Shown: positions 41,544 through 51,233 of the stretch, piece after piece
How positions within the stretch are numbered: position 1 is the stretch's first letter
How the letters are laid out: every line of letters begins with the position of its first letter
Assembly: GCF_004514425.2 (NCBI RefSeq)
Contig: NZ_MYFN02000013.1
Span: forward strand, 96,350 to 160,349
Origin: Shinella sumterensis
Lineage (GTDB): Bacteria; Pseudomonadota; Alphaproteobacteria; Rhizobiales; Rhizobiaceae
Direction: 5' to 3'
DNA: 64,000 nt
Made by a program: the position numbers and the translations under genes
The notes under the pieces: model-generated
Database searches by the model: none
The model's input: only the letters and a program-made list of their open reading frames with translations
What the model was told of the DNA's origin: nothing

Positions 41544-43895
41544 CTAGCGCCGGCCGCGTGGCGGGCGTGTGCCCGGCTGGCGGCGAGGAGCCGATCCCTT
41601 GCGCCGGCCCGACTTGTGGAACGAACGCACCGCCGTCGGCATCTTGCGGCCTTCGCTGACCATGTCGAAGCGCAGCGCGCCGGCAAGCGGCACGGCTTCG
41701 GCAAGCTTGACGCGCACCTCGTCGCCGAGGCGATAGCCGAGCCCGGTCTTTTCACCCGACAGTGCCTGGTGAGCCTCGTCATAGATGAAGTAATCCTGGC
41801 CGAGCATGGATATCGGTACGAAACCATCCGCGCCATATTCGGGCAGGGTGACAAAAAGTCCCGCTTTCGTGACGCCGGAAACGCGGCCGTCGAATTCCTC
41901 GCCGAGGCGCGCCGCAAGGTGGTGGGCGATGAGCCGGTCGACCGTATCGCGCTCCGCGGCCATGGCGCGGCGCTCGAAGGTCGAGATTTCGGCCGCGATA
42001 TCGTCGAGTGCCGCCTCTTCGTCGGGCGTGATGCCGCCTTCGCCCAAGCCGAGCGAGCCCACCAGCGCGCGATGCACGATCAGGTCCGCATAGCGGCGGA
42101 TCGGCGAGGTGAAGTGGGCGTATTTCATGAGGTTCAGGCCGAAATGGCCGATATTCTCGGGACTGTAGATCGCCTGGCTCTGCGAGCGCAGCACCATCTG
42201 ATTGACCATCTGCTCGAAGGGCGTGTCCTTCGCCTTGGCCAGCACGCCGTTGAAATGATTGGAGCGCATGTTGCCGCCCTTCACCAGCGAGATGTCGAGC
42301 GTCTGGAGGAATTCGCGCAGCGTCTCCTGCTTGGCAAGCGAGGGGGCGTCGTGCACGCGGTAGACGAGGACCTGCTTCTTTTTCTCCAGCGTTTCGGCGG
42401 CCGAGACGTTTGCCTGGATCATCATCTCTTCGATGAGCTTGTGCGCATCGAGGCGCGGCGGCACGAAAACGCGGTCGACGGTGCCGTCGGGTTTCAGCAG
42501 GATCTTGCGTTCGGGCATGTCGAGTTCGAGCGGCTGCCGCCGGTTCCTGCCGATCGTCATGATGCGGTAGGCTTCCCAGAGCGGCTTCAGGATCGTCTCC
42601 AGGATCGGGCCGGTCTTGTCATCCGGCGCGCCGTCGATGGCGGCCTGGGCCTGCTGGTAGGACAGCTTTGCAGCACTCTTCATCATGACGCGGTGGAAGG
42701 TGTGGCCCGCCTTTCGGCCTTCCTTGGAAAAGACCATGCGCACGGCGAGCGCGGGACGGTCGACGCCTTCCTTCAGCGAGCAGAGATCGTTGGAAATGCG
42801 CTCCGGCAGCATCGGCACGACGCGGTCGGGGAAATAGACCGAGTTGCCGCGCTTCAGCGCCTCGCGGTCGAGTGCGGATTTCGGGCGAACGTAGTAGCTG
42901 ACGTCGGCGATGGCGACGGTGACGATCACGCCGCCGGGATTGTCGGGCGACGTGTCCGGCTCGGCATGCACGGCGTCGTCGTGGTCCTTCGCGTCGGCCG
43001 GGTCGATGGTGATGAGGGGAAGGCTGCGCCAATCCTCGCGATGCGACATGGATGCAGGGCCCGCCGCCTCTGCCTCGCGGATAACTGCATCGGGGAAGAT
43101 ATAAGGAATGCCATGGGCATGGATGGCGATCATCGAGATCGCCTTTTCCGAGGCCACGGAGCCGATCACGCCCTTGATCTGCGCGCGCGGCAGGCCGAAG
43201 CGGCCGATGCGCACGACATCGATCTCCACGAGGTCGCCGTCCTTGGCGCCGGCCGTGAATTCGGCATCGACGTCCATCTCCTCGCCGCGACGGTCGATCG
43301 GCAGGATGCGCCCATTGCCGCCGGGCATGGAACGGAAGACGCCCATGCCGGAGTTCTTCTTCTTGTCGAGAACCTTGATGACGCGGCCGGTATAGGCCGG
43401 CCCGCCGCGTTCCTTGGCCGGAAAGATCTTGGCAAGAACCCGGTCGCCAAGGCCGGCGACCGGCGCCTTGTCCTTGCGCGGCCCGCCCGACTGGCGGATC
43501 AGCACCGCGGGCGCCACGCCCGCATCGTCGAGCCATTCGGCAGGGCGGCCGATCAGTTCGCCATCCACGTCGCGCGTCGTGATGTCGAGCACGGTCACCG
43601 GTGGCAGGGCGCCGGGGCGCACCAGCGACTTGCGGCGCTTCTCCAGCAGCCCATCCTCCTCGAAGGATTTCAGCAACGCCTTCAGTTCCACGCGCGCTTC
43701 GCCCTTCAGCCCGAAGGCCTTGGCGATTTCGCGCTTGGAGGCCTGCTCGGGATGATCGGCGATGAAGCGCAGGAGAACGTCGCGCGGCGGCACGACGCCA
43801 TGGATGATCGGCGTGTCGTCTGCCGCCGGCGCATCACGACCCGCGCGGCCGGGCCGTCTGGATTGTCCTGACCGGCTGCGTGGTTCTCTGGTCAT
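41544..43895 (-). CDS. rnr: Ribonuclease R
   Basis: A 783-aa 3'-to-5' exoribonuclease able to degrade structured RNA. Winged-helix N terminus, cold-shock domains, RNB domain with the catalytic aspartates in TIDPADAKDHDDAVH (near residue 310) and HFTSPIRRYADLIVHR, a C-terminal S1 domain (GRVSGVTKAGLFVTL) and a basic Arg/Lys/Pro tail. It starts four bases after topA ends. Confidence 0.96.
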   Translation of the reverse strand: MTREPRSRSGQSRRPGRAGRDAPAADDTPIIHGVVPPRDVLLRFIADHPEQASKREIAKAFGLKGEARVELKALLKSFEEDGLLEKRRKSLVRPGALPPVTVLDITTRDVDGELIGRPAEWLDDAGVAPAVLIRQSGGPRKDKAPVAGLGDRVLAKIFPAKERGGPAYTGRVIKVLDKKKNSGMGVFRSMPGGNGRILPIDRRGEEMDVDAEFTAGAKDGDLVEIDVVRIGRFGLPRAQIKGVIGSVASEKAISMIAIHAHGIPYIFPDAVIREAEAAGPASMSHREDWRSLPLITIDPADAKDHDDAVHAEPDTSPDNPGGVIVTVAIADVSYYVRPKSALDREALKRGNSVYFPDRVVPMLPERISNDLCSLKEGVDRPALAVRMVFSKEGRKAGHTFHRVMMKSAAKLSYQQAQAAIDGAPDDKTGPILETILKPLWEAYRIMTIGRNRRQPLELDMPERKILLKPDGTVDRVFVPPRLDAHKLIEEMMIQANVSAAETLEKKKQVLVYRVHDAPSLAKQETLREFLQTLDISLVKGGNMRSNHFNGVLAKAKDTPFEQMVNQMVLRSQSQAIYSPENIGHFGLNLMKYAHFTSPIRRYADLIVHRALVGSLGLGEGGITPDEEAALDDIAAEISTFERRAMAAERDTVDRLIAHHLAARLGEEFDGRVSGVTKAGLFVTLPEYGADGFVPISMLGQDYFIYDEAHQALSGEKTGLGYRLGDEVRVKLAEAVPLAGALRFDMVSEGRKMPTAVRSFHKSGRRKGSAPRRQPGTRPPRGRR

Positions 43896-43899
43896 CCGG

Positions 43900-46557
43900 T
43901 CAGGCCTTCTTTGCCTTGGGGGCCGCCTTCGGCTTGGCGGCGGCCTTCGCTTTGGGCTTCGCCGTCTTGGCCTCGCCGGTCTTTGCCGCCTTCGTGGTCT
44001 TCGTCGCCTTGGCCTTGCCGCCCTTGGCAGGCGTCTTGCCGGCCTTGTCGGCGATCAGAACGAGCGCTTCCTCCAGCGTGACGCTGTCGGCGGACTTGTC
44101 CTTCGGCAGGGTCGCATTGACCTTGCCCCAGTTGACATAGGGGCCGTACTTGCCGTCGCGCACCGTGATGGGGCCGCCGTCCGGATGGTCGCCCAGCGTC
44201 TTCAGCGCGGCCGGCGTGCCGCGTCCGCGGCCGCCGGGACCCTTCGACGCCTTGTCGGCGATCACGCTGACGGCGCGGTTGAGGCCGATCGAGAAGACGT
44301 CCTCGACGGTCTCCAGATTGGCATAGCCGCCATCATGCAGCAGGAACGGCCCATAGCGGCCAAGCCCGGCCGAGATCATCTTGCCCGTTTCCGGATGCTG
44401 GCCGATATCGCGCGGCAAGGAGAGCAGGGCCAGCGCCTTTTCATGGTCGATGGTGGCGGGCGCCCAGCCCTTCGGCAGGCTGGACCGCTTGGCTTCCTTG
44501 CCGTCGCCGCGCTGCACGTAAGGCCCGAACCGACCGGAGCGCAGGGTGATTTCCTCGCCGGTATGCGGGTCCTTGCCGAGGCTTTGCGGCTCGTTGGAGA
44601 CGGACGCATCCGCATCGGAACCGCTATCGGCGGAAAGCTGGCGGGTGTAGTTGCACTCCGGATAGTTCGAGCAGCCGACGAAGGCGCCGAACTTGCCGAG
44701 CTTCAGCGACAGCTTGCCGGTGCCGCACACCTGGCAGATACGCGGATCGCTGCCGTCCTCGCGCTTGGGGAAGACGAGCGGCGCCAGTTCCTCGTTCAGG
44801 GCATCGAGGACATTGGTGACGCGCAGCTCCTTGGTCTCCTCGATCTGCGCGAAGAAATCCTTCCAGAAATCACGCAGGACCTGCTTCCAGTCGAGTTCGC
44901 CGGCCGAGATCTTGTCGAGTTTCTCTTCGAGATCGGCCGTGAAATCGTATTCGACATAGCGCGTGAAGAAGCTTTCCAGGAAGGCCGTGACGAGACGGCC
45001 CTTGGCCTCGGGGATCAGCTTGCGCTTGTCGATGGTGATGTATTCGCGGTCGCGCAGCGTGGCGAGTGTCGCGGCGTAGGTGGAGGGACGGCCGATGCCG
45101 AGCTCTTCCATCTTCTTGATGAGCGTGGCTTCGGAGTAGCGCGGCGGCGGTTCGGTGAAGTGCTGCGTGGCATTCACCTTCTGCTTGTCGAGCTTCTCCT
45201 GCGCGTTGATTTCCGGCAGGCGGCCGTCGTCGTCGCCGTCGTCCGATTGCTCGCCGTCCTCCTTCTGGTCCGTATAGGCGGCGATGAAGCCGTCGAAGCG
45301 GATGACCGAACCGGTGGCGCGCACGCCGGCCTTGCGGCCGCCGTTGTCGGCTTCGATCTCGACCGTCGTGCGCTCGATCTCGGCGGAGGCCATCTGGCTC
45401 GCGATGCCGCGCTTCCAGACGAGATCGTAGAGCTTCAGCTGGTCGGCATCGAGGAAGCGGCGCACTTCATCGGGCGTGCGGTCGAACGATGTCGGGCGGA
45501 TGGCCTCGTGCGCTTCCTGGGCGTTCTTCGCCTTGGTGGAGTAGAGGCGCGGCTTTTCAGGCACGTAGCGCTCGCCGAACTGGCTTGCGACGGCCCGGCG
45601 GGCGGCGTCGATCGCCTCGGGTGCCATCTGCACGCCGTCGGTACGCATATAGGTGATGAGGCCGACCGTTTCGCCGCCGATATCGATGCCTTCATAGAGC
45701 TTCTGCGCCACCTGCATGGTGCGCGACGCCGAGAAGCCGAGCTTGGAGGATGCGGCCTGCTGCAGGGTCGATGTGGTGAAGGGCGGGGCGGGGTTGCGCC
45801 GGGTGGGCTTTGCCTCGACGCTTTCCACGCGATAGGACGCGCCGTCGAGCAGGGCTTTCAGGCGGTTGGCCTCCTCGGCATTGCCGATCGCCTTTGGCGT
45901 CAGGCGCTTGCCCTCCGCAGAGACGAGACGTGCCTCGAACTCGTCGCCGCGCGGTGTCTTCAGGACGGCGGAGAGGTTCCAGTACTCTTCCGAGACGAAG
46001 CGCTCGATCTCGGCTTCCCGGTCGCAGACGAGGCGAAGCGCGACCGACTGCACGCGCCCGGCCGAACGCGCACCCGGCAGCTTGCGCCAGAGCACCGGGG
46101 ACAGGTTGAAACCGACGAGGTAGTCGAGGGCGCGGCGCGCCAGATAGGCGTCGACCAGCGCGATATCGATGTCGCGCGGATGCTTCATCGCGTCGAGCAC
46201 GGCCGATTTGGTGATGGCGTTGAAAACCACGCGCTTCACCGGCTTGCCGCCGATCGCCTTCTTCTTGTTGAGCACATCGAGCACGTGCCAGGAGATCGCT
46301 TCCCCTTCGCGATCCGGGTCGGTCGCGAGGATGAGGCCATCGGAGGACTTCATCGCGTCGGCAATGTCCTTGATGCGTTTTGCAGACGCGGTGTCGACTT
46401 CCCAGGACATCTCGAAGTCTTCGTCCGGGCGCACGGAGCCATCCTTGGCCGGCAGGTCGCGGACATGGCCGAAGGAGGCGAGCACGGTGTAGCCAGGCCC
46501 GAGATACTTGTTGATCGTCTTGGCCTTGGAAGGCGATTCCACAACTACAACATTCAT
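43900..46557 (-). CDS. topA: DNA topoisomerase I
   Basis: An 885-aa type IA topoisomerase that relaxes negative supercoils. TOPRIM motif (VVVVESPSKAKTI and DPDREGEAISWH), catalytic tyrosine in ITYMRTDG near residue 305, one C4 zinc finger (CQVCGTGKL and CSNYPEC), several C-terminal topoisomerase repeats (RFGPYVQRGDG, RYGPFLLHDGG, KYGPYVNWG) and a Lys/Ala tail. The start MNVVVVESP at 46557 fits homologues; an ATG two codons upstream is also possible. First gene of the topA-rnr-DUF983-Nudix-MFS run. Confidence 0.97.
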   Translation of the reverse strand: MNVVVVESPSKAKTINKYLGPGYTVLASFGHVRDLPAKDGSVRPDEDFEMSWEVDTASAKRIKDIADAMKSSDGLILATDPDREGEAISWHVLDVLNKKKAIGGKPVKRVVFNAITKSAVLDAMKHPRDIDIALVDAYLARRALDYLVGFNLSPVLWRKLPGARSAGRVQSVALRLVCDREAEIERFVSEEYWNLSAVLKTPRGDEFEARLVSAEGKRLTPKAIGNAEEANRLKALLDGASYRVESVEAKPTRRNPAPPFTTSTLQQAASSKLGFSASRTMQVAQKLYEGIDIGGETVGLITYMRTDGVQMAPEAIDAARRAVASQFGERYVPEKPRLYSTKAKNAQEAHEAIRPTSFDRTPDEVRRFLDADQLKLYDLVWKRGIASQMASAEIERTTVEIEADNGGRKAGVRATGSVIRFDGFIAAYTDQKEDGEQSDDGDDDGRLPEINAQEKLDKQKVNATQHFTEPPPRYSEATLIKKMEELGIGRPSTYAATLATLRDREYITIDKRKLIPEAKGRLVTAFLESFFTRYVEYDFTADLEEKLDKISAGELDWKQVLRDFWKDFFAQIEETKELRVTNVLDALNEELAPLVFPKREDGSDPRICQVCGTGKLSLKLGKFGAFVGCSNYPECNYTRQLSADSGSDADASVSNEPQSLGKDPHTGEEITLRSGRFGPYVQRGDGKEAKRSSLPKGWAPATIDHEKALALLSLPRDIGQHPETGKMISAGLGRYGPFLLHDGGYANLETVEDVFSIGLNRAVSVIADKASKGPGGRGRGTPAALKTLGDHPDGGPITVRDGKYGPYVNWGKVNATLPKDKSADSVTLEEALVLIADKAGKTPAKGGKAKATKTTKAAKTGEAKTAKPKAKAAAKPKAAPKAKKA

Positions 46558-46814
46558 CGTCATTTCTCTGATACCAGGTGCCGCAGCTTGAGCGCGCGGC
46601 AAAAAAGAAGGCGTCCTGCGCCGCAAAGTGTGTTTCGACATGAACAGGGAAAGCGTTTCGGTCAAGAGGTAGGGTTGAAATAAGTCGGTTACAACGCAAT
46701 ACAACCAAAAGTGGACTAATAAATTATTGCAATTATAAATAATCGTATTATCGTTTGGGTGGTACGGAATTGCAACCTGAAGTGATGATTCGTCACGGAT
46801 GCAACGGGGGTGCC
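46558..46814. other. AT-rich divergent spacer topA / small gene
   Basis: The segment 46715-46765 is strikingly AT-rich and holds the inverted repeat ATTATT (46723-46728) / AATAAT (46738-46743). It likely contains the promoters of topA and of the gene at 46815; I cannot place their elements with confidence. Confidence 0.4.
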
Positions 46815-47069
46815 ATGAACCCGAAACAAGCCACGCCAAGCATGCCGCCGCGCACTGCGGAGGATAACGTAGCCTATATACGCCAGATGCTCGGTGAATT
46901 GCGCATCATCGCGAACAATGACGGCGCCGACATGCTGCGCTACCTGATCGAGATGGCCTATGTCGAAGCCGGAGACATCCTGTCGGGCGTGAGGCCGCTC
47001 TCAGTCCGTGGTCATCGAGACGCGCCCATCGACATGGCGTTCCAGACGGCCCGCAAGGTCAAGTTCTAG
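46815..47069 (+). CDS. Conserved small protein, 84 aa
   Basis: A cytosolic protein with a helical core, NVAYIRQMLGELRIIANNDGADMLRYLIEMAYVEAGDIL in the middle. GGGGGTG precedes the ATG at 46815. Its last 23 codons lie over the 3' end of the convergent dprA gene, a 69-base overlap; this tail may be recent. I do not recognise a function. Confidence 0.65.
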   Translation: MNPKQATPSMPPRTAEDNVAYIRQMLGELRIIANNDGADMLRYLIEMAYVEAGDILSGVRPLSVRGHRDAPIDMAFQTARKVKF

Positions 47070-48152
47070 CAGGATGAGATAGACGGCCGACGGGGCGATG
47101 CCGGTGTAACGAATGATCTCGTCGATCTCTGTCGGGACGGGACTGAGGGCTTCCGTCAGCCGTTCGCGATCGCTTTCGCTCGGTGGCAGCCGCTCGGCGG
47201 AGGCGATGTCCTCGTCGGGTTCGTCGGCCCCGCTGTTCGGCTGGAAGAGATCGGGCTCGCACAGGGGCCGCAAGCCGTCCAGCACGTCCCGCGCCGTCGT
47301 GGTGATCGTCGCACCATCCTTCAAAAGGCCGTTCGTTCCCTCGCAGCGGGGGTCGAGCGGCGAGCCCGGCACGGCGAAGACCAGCCGCCCGAAGTCGCCG
47401 GCATTGCGCGCGGTGATCAACGAGCCGGAGCGCATCGCCGCCTCCACCACGACGAGGCCAAGCGACATGCCGGCGATCAGACGGTTGCGGCGGGGGAAAT
47501 CGCGTGCACGCGGCTCCCACCCGAAGGGCATCTCGCTGACGGCGACGCCGTCGCGTGCCGTGAGTTCGTCGAGAAGTCCGATATTCTCGGGCGGGTAGGG
47601 CTTGTCGAGGCCCCCCGCCATTGCGGCGATGGTGCCGGTCTCGATGCTGGCGCGATGGGCGGCGGTGTCGATGCCGCGGGCAAGACCGGATACGATCGTA
47701 TAACCCGCCCGGCCGATATCCCGCGCCAGGAGGCCCGCGAGCTTCATGCCTGAAATGGAGGCATTGCGCGCGCCGACGATGCCGACGGCCGGCGCCGTCA
47801 TGACCTTGCGATTGCCCTTGACGGCGAGAAGTGGCGGTGCGCCGTCGATCTGGCGCAGAAGGGGCGGATAGTCCGGCTCGCCGATGCCGACGAAACCCGC
47901 GCCGTGGCGTTCGGCCATGTCCATTTCGCGTTCCGCGTCCGCCCGGCTGGCGACGCGGATGCTGCGCGATGCCCCGCCGCGGCGTGAAAGTTCCGGCAGC
48001 ATTTCCAGCGCGGTCTCGGCGCTGCCGAAGTGGTTGATCAGGTCGCGGAACGTGACCGGCCCGACATTGTCGCTTCGGATGAGCCGCAGCCAGGCGATCC
48101 TCTGTCGTTCCGTCAGCGCAATTCCCGTGGTCCTTGCGCTGCGGTCGTCCAT
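47001..48152 (-). CDS. dprA: DNA-processing protein DprA
   Basis: A 383-aa protein that loads RecA on incoming single-stranded DNA during transformation. N-terminal SAM-like part, Rossmann fold with GIVGARNAS, SGLARGIDTAAH and PRRNRLIAGMS, and a C-terminal winged helix (residues about 315-375). AAGGGAT is the ribosome site of the start at 48152. plsY precedes it by two bases. Confidence 0.94.
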   Translation of the reverse strand: MDDRSARTTGIALTERQRIAWLRLIRSDNVGPVTFRDLINHFGSAETALEMLPELSRRGGASRSIRVASRADAEREMDMAERHGAGFVGIGEPDYPPLLRQIDGAPPLLAVKGNRKVMTAPAVGIVGARNASISGMKLAGLLARDIGRAGYTIVSGLARGIDTAAHRASIETGTIAAMAGGLDKPYPPENIGLLDELTARDGVAVSEMPFGWEPRARDFPRRNRLIAGMSLGLVVVEAAMRSGSLITARNAGDFGRLVFAVPGSPLDPRCEGTNGLLKDGATITTTARDVLDGLRPLCEPDLFQPNSGADEPDEDIASAERLPPSESDRERLTEALSPVPTEIDEIIRYTGIAPSAVYLILLELDLAGRLERHVDGRVSMTTD

Positions 48153-48154
48153 CG

Positions 48155-48769
48155 CTATCCCTTGCTGCCGATCTTGCTTTCCGTGCCGCTCACAAGACGG
48201 CTGATATTGGCACTGTGCTTCCACCAGGTGATGAGGGTGAGCACCAGGAAGAGCAGCGCCACTTTCTCATATCCCAGAAACCACAATACAACCGGAGATA
48301 CGGCCGTTGCAACCAGTGCCGAGAGCGACGAGTAGCGGGTGATATAGGCGCAGGTGATCCACACGGCCGCGAAGACCGCAAGCATGACGGGCACGAGCCC
48401 GAGCAAGACGCCGACATAGGTCGCGACACCCTTGCCGCCCTTGAAACCGAGCCAGACGGGAAAGAGGTGGCCAAGAAAGGCGGCGAAGCCAGCGGCAATG
48501 CCGGCCTCGATGCCCCAGCGCGATGCGATGGCGGCCGCGGCCGTGCCCTTCAGCGCGTCGAGAAGCAATGTCGCGGCGGCCAGCTTCTTGTTGCCGGTGC
48601 GCAGCACGTTCGTCGCGCCGATGTTGCCCGAACCGATCTTGCGCACGTCGCCCAGACCCGCCATGCGGGTGAGGATAAGGCCGAAGGGTATCGACCCGAG
48701 CAGATAGCCGAAGGCCAGCGCGGCGAGGGTCGGCAAGGGGCCGAGCGGCCAGCTGAAGATGTCGGACAC
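48155..48769 (-). CDS. plsY: Glycerol-3-phosphate acyltransferase PlsY
   Basis: A 204-aa membrane enzyme with about five to seven helices that acylates glycerol-3-phosphate with acyl-phosphate, the first step in phospholipid synthesis. Motif 1 [12 protein letters not shown] and the glycine-rich [13 protein letters not shown] are present. The start is a GTG at 48769, supported by GGGGGG eight bases upstream. Coupled with dprA. Confidence 0.94.
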   Translation of the reverse strand: MSDIFSWPLGPLPTLAALAFGYLLGSIPFGLILTRMAGLGDVRKIGSGNIGATNVLRTGNKKLAAATLLLDALKGTAAAAIASRWGIEAGIAAGFAAFLGHLFPVWLGFKGGKGVATYVGVLLGLVPVMLAVFAAVWITCAYITRYSSLSALVATAVSPVVLWFLGYEKVALLFLVLTLITWWKHSANISRLVSGTESKIGSKG

Positions 48770-48830
48770 GATTGTTCCCCCCGTTTCATTCCCGGTAGCC
48801 GGGGCTATACCCCGGCCGGCCGACGTCCCT

Positions 48831-50123
48831 TCAGCCCAGCGAATGCACCCGTTCGCCGGCAACATAGGTGCTAACGGCGCGTCCCGTAAAGCGGGCATCT
48901 TCGAAGGGCGTGTTCTTCGAGCGCGAGACGAAGGTCTCCTTGGTGGCAAGCCACGGTTCGTCCGGGTCGATCAGCACGATATCGGCCTTCGCACCCGGCG
49001 CGAGCGTTCCCGCATCGAGGCCGAAGATCTTCGCCGGGCGCGTCGACAGCGCATCGATCAGCCGCATCAACGGAACCTCGCCGCTATGGTGCAGCCGCAA
49101 CGCCGCCGCCAGCATGGTTTCGAGCCCGATTGCGCCGTCCGCCGCATCGGCGAAGGGAAGCCGCTTGGTATCGACATCCTGCGGATCGTGCGAGGAAACG
49201 ATGATGTCGATGTCACCGCGGGCAAGCGCGTCGACCATGGCCTTGCGATCGTCCTCGCCGCGCAGCGGCGGCGACAGCTTGAAGAACGTGCGGTACTCGC
49301 CGATATCGTTCTCGTTGAGCGTCAGGTGGTTGATCGAAATGCCGCAGGTGACATTGGCCCCGCGCTGGCGGGCGGTCTTCACGGCCTCGGCGGATTCAGG
49401 CACGGAGATCTGCGCGGCGTGGTACTTGCCGCGGGTGAGGCCGGCGATGCGCAGGTCACGTTCGAGCGGGATCAGCTCGGCTTCGCGCGGGCTGCCCGAG
49501 AGGCCGAGCCAGCTTGCAAGCAGGCCCTCGTTCATGACGCCGCCGGCACCGAGATACTTGTCGCGCGTTTCGAGCGCGATGACGGCGCCGAATTCGCGCG
49601 CATAGGTCATGGCGCGGCGCAGCACCTGCGCATTGTGCATGGGATTGCGGCCATTGGTGAAGGCCACCGCGCCGGCATCCTTGAGCAGGCCGAATTCCGT
49701 CATCTCCTCGCCGGCGAGGCCCTTGGTGAGAGCGGCGGCCGGGTGGATGTTGACGATCGCCTTGTCGCGGGCGTTCTTCAGCACGAACTCGACCAGCGCG
49801 ATATCGTCGATGACGGGATCGGTGTCCGGCATGGTGATGAAGGTGGTCACGCCGCCTGCCGCTGCGGCGCGCGAGGCGGATTCGATGGTCTCGCGATGTT
49901 CCGCGCCCGGCTCGCCGACGAAGACCCTGGCATCGACGAGGCCGGGTGCGGCGATCACGCCGCGGCCGTCGACGATCTCGGCGCCCTCAGGGGCGCCCTG
50001 GTTCTGTGCGCCGCTGCCGATGGCGGCGATTCGGCCGTTCTCGATGACGACGGAGCCGTTTTCATCGAGATTACGGGAGGGGTCGAGGATACGGAGGTTC
50101 TTCAGGACGGTGGTGCGGGTCAT
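48831..50123 (-). CDS. pyrC: Dihydroorotase-like protein lacking catalytic histidines (PyrC')
   Basis: A 430-aa amidohydrolase-fold protein. Active dihydroorotases carry H-x-H after PGLVD; here the segment reads [14 protein letters not shown], so both metal histidines are missing, and the C-terminal catalytic Asp-His region reads SSHDPQDVD. It is therefore probably a non-catalytic partner that holds aspartate transcarbamoylase together, as known for PyrC' proteins beside pyrB. A working dihydroorotase must be elsewhere. Its ATG overlaps the pyrB stop by four bases. Confidence 0.88.
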   Translation of the reverse strand: MTRTTVLKNLRILDPSRNLDENGSVVIENGRIAAIGSGAQNQGAPEGAEIVDGRGVIAAPGLVDARVFVGEPGAEHRETIESASRAAAAGGVTTFITMPDTDPVIDDIALVEFVLKNARDKAIVNIHPAAALTKGLAGEEMTEFGLLKDAGAVAFTNGRNPMHNAQVLRRAMTYAREFGAVIALETRDKYLGAGGVMNEGLLASWLGLSGSPREAELIPLERDLRIAGLTRGKYHAAQISVPESAEAVKTARQRGANVTCGISINHLTLNENDIGEYRTFFKLSPPLRGEDDRKAMVDALARGDIDIIVSSHDPQDVDTKRLPFADAADGAIGLETMLAAALRLHHSGEVPLMRLIDALSTRPAKIFGLDAGTLAPGAKADIVLIDPDEPWLATKETFVSRSKNTPFEDARFTGRAVSTYVAGERVHSLG

Positions 50124-51061
50124 GCGCGGACATCCTGGTTCTGCGAGAGGAGAAGCGTCTGCATGACGGCCATGCGCACGGCGACCCCCATCTCGACCTG
50201 CTGTTCGATCACGCTCTGCGGGCCGTCGGCGATTTCGGAGGCGATCTCCACGCCGCGGTTCATCGGGCCGGGATGCATGACGAGCGCATCTTCCTTCGCC
50301 GCCTTCAGCTTTTCGGCGTCGAGGCCGTAATAGTGGAAATACTCGCGCACCGAGGGCACGAAGGCGCCGGACATGCGCTCGCGCTGCAGGCGCAGCATCA
50401 TCACGACGTCGGCGTCCTTCAGGCCTTCCTCCATGGAGTGATAGACCTCGGCCCCCATTTCCGCGATGCCTGATGGCAGCAGCGTCGCCGGCGCCACCAC
50501 GCGCACCCGCGCGCCCATGGCGTTGAGCAGGAGGATGTTCGAGCGGGCGACGCGCGAATGCAGCACGTCGCCGCAGATGGCGACGATGATGCGCGACAGC
50601 TTGCCCCGGGCGCGGCGGATGGTCAGCGCGTCGAGCAGGGCCTGGGTGGGATGCTCGTGCTGGCCGTCGCCGGCATTGATGACGGCGCAGGACACTTTCT
50701 GCGCCAGAAGGGCGGCGGCCCCGGCGGAGGAGTGGCGCACCACCAGCACGTCCGGATGCATGGCATTCAGCGTCATCGCGGTGTCGATCAGGGTTTCGCC
50801 CTTCTTTACCGAGGAATTGCCGACCGACATGTTCATCACGTCCGCCCCGAGCCGCTTGCCGGCCAGTTCGAAGGACGATTGCGTGCGGGTGGACGCTTCG
50901 AAGAAGAGATTGATCTGCGTCAGGCCGCGGAGCGCCGACGTCTTCTTCTCCCGCTGGCGGGAGATTTTCACTGCCTCGTCGGCACGGTCTAGCAGGAGGG
51001 TGATGTCCTGCTCCGTCAGACCCTTGATGCCGAGAAGGTGGCGATGCGGAAAGAAGTCCAT
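50120..51061 (-). CDS. pyrB: Aspartate carbamoyltransferase catalytic subunit
   Basis: A 313-aa enzyme joining carbamoyl phosphate and aspartate in pyrimidine synthesis. Carbamoyl-phosphate motif [13 protein letters not shown] near residue 53, the lysine loop [18 protein letters not shown], and [12 protein letters not shown] are present. No pyrI follows; the downstream PyrC' replaces it as partner. Confidence 0.96.
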   Translation of the reverse strand: MDFFPHRHLLGIKGLTEQDITLLLDRADEAVKISRQREKKTSALRGLTQINLFFEASTRTQSSFELAGKRLGADVMNMSVGNSSVKKGETLIDTAMTLNAMHPDVLVVRHSSAGAAALLAQKVSCAVINAGDGQHEHPTQALLDALTIRRARGKLSRIIVAICGDVLHSRVARSNILLLNAMGARVRVVAPATLLPSGIAEMGAEVYHSMEEGLKDADVVMMLRLQRERMSGAFVPSVREYFHYYGLDAEKLKAAKEDALVMHPGPMNRGVEIASEIADGPQSVIEQQVEMGVAVRMAVMQTLLLSQNQDVRA

Positions 51062-51233
51062 GGGGGCTCCGCCTCAACTGTCGTGGATACGCGCGGTCTA
51101 TAAAGTGTCGGTTTGCGCGCGGCAAGGCGCGGCGGGCGGCGCGCTATGCATTCCCACGCTTTTGTTCGCTGAACCGCATCTGCGGCATCACGGCCCCGTT
51201 TCGCCCCGTCGCGACTTGGGATAGAACCCGCTC

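Noticed and set aside
43762..46683. A very long plus-strand open frame over topA
   Set aside because: It is antisense to topA, whose motifs are complete; long open frames on the opposite strand are normal in GC-rich DNA and this one shows no domain.
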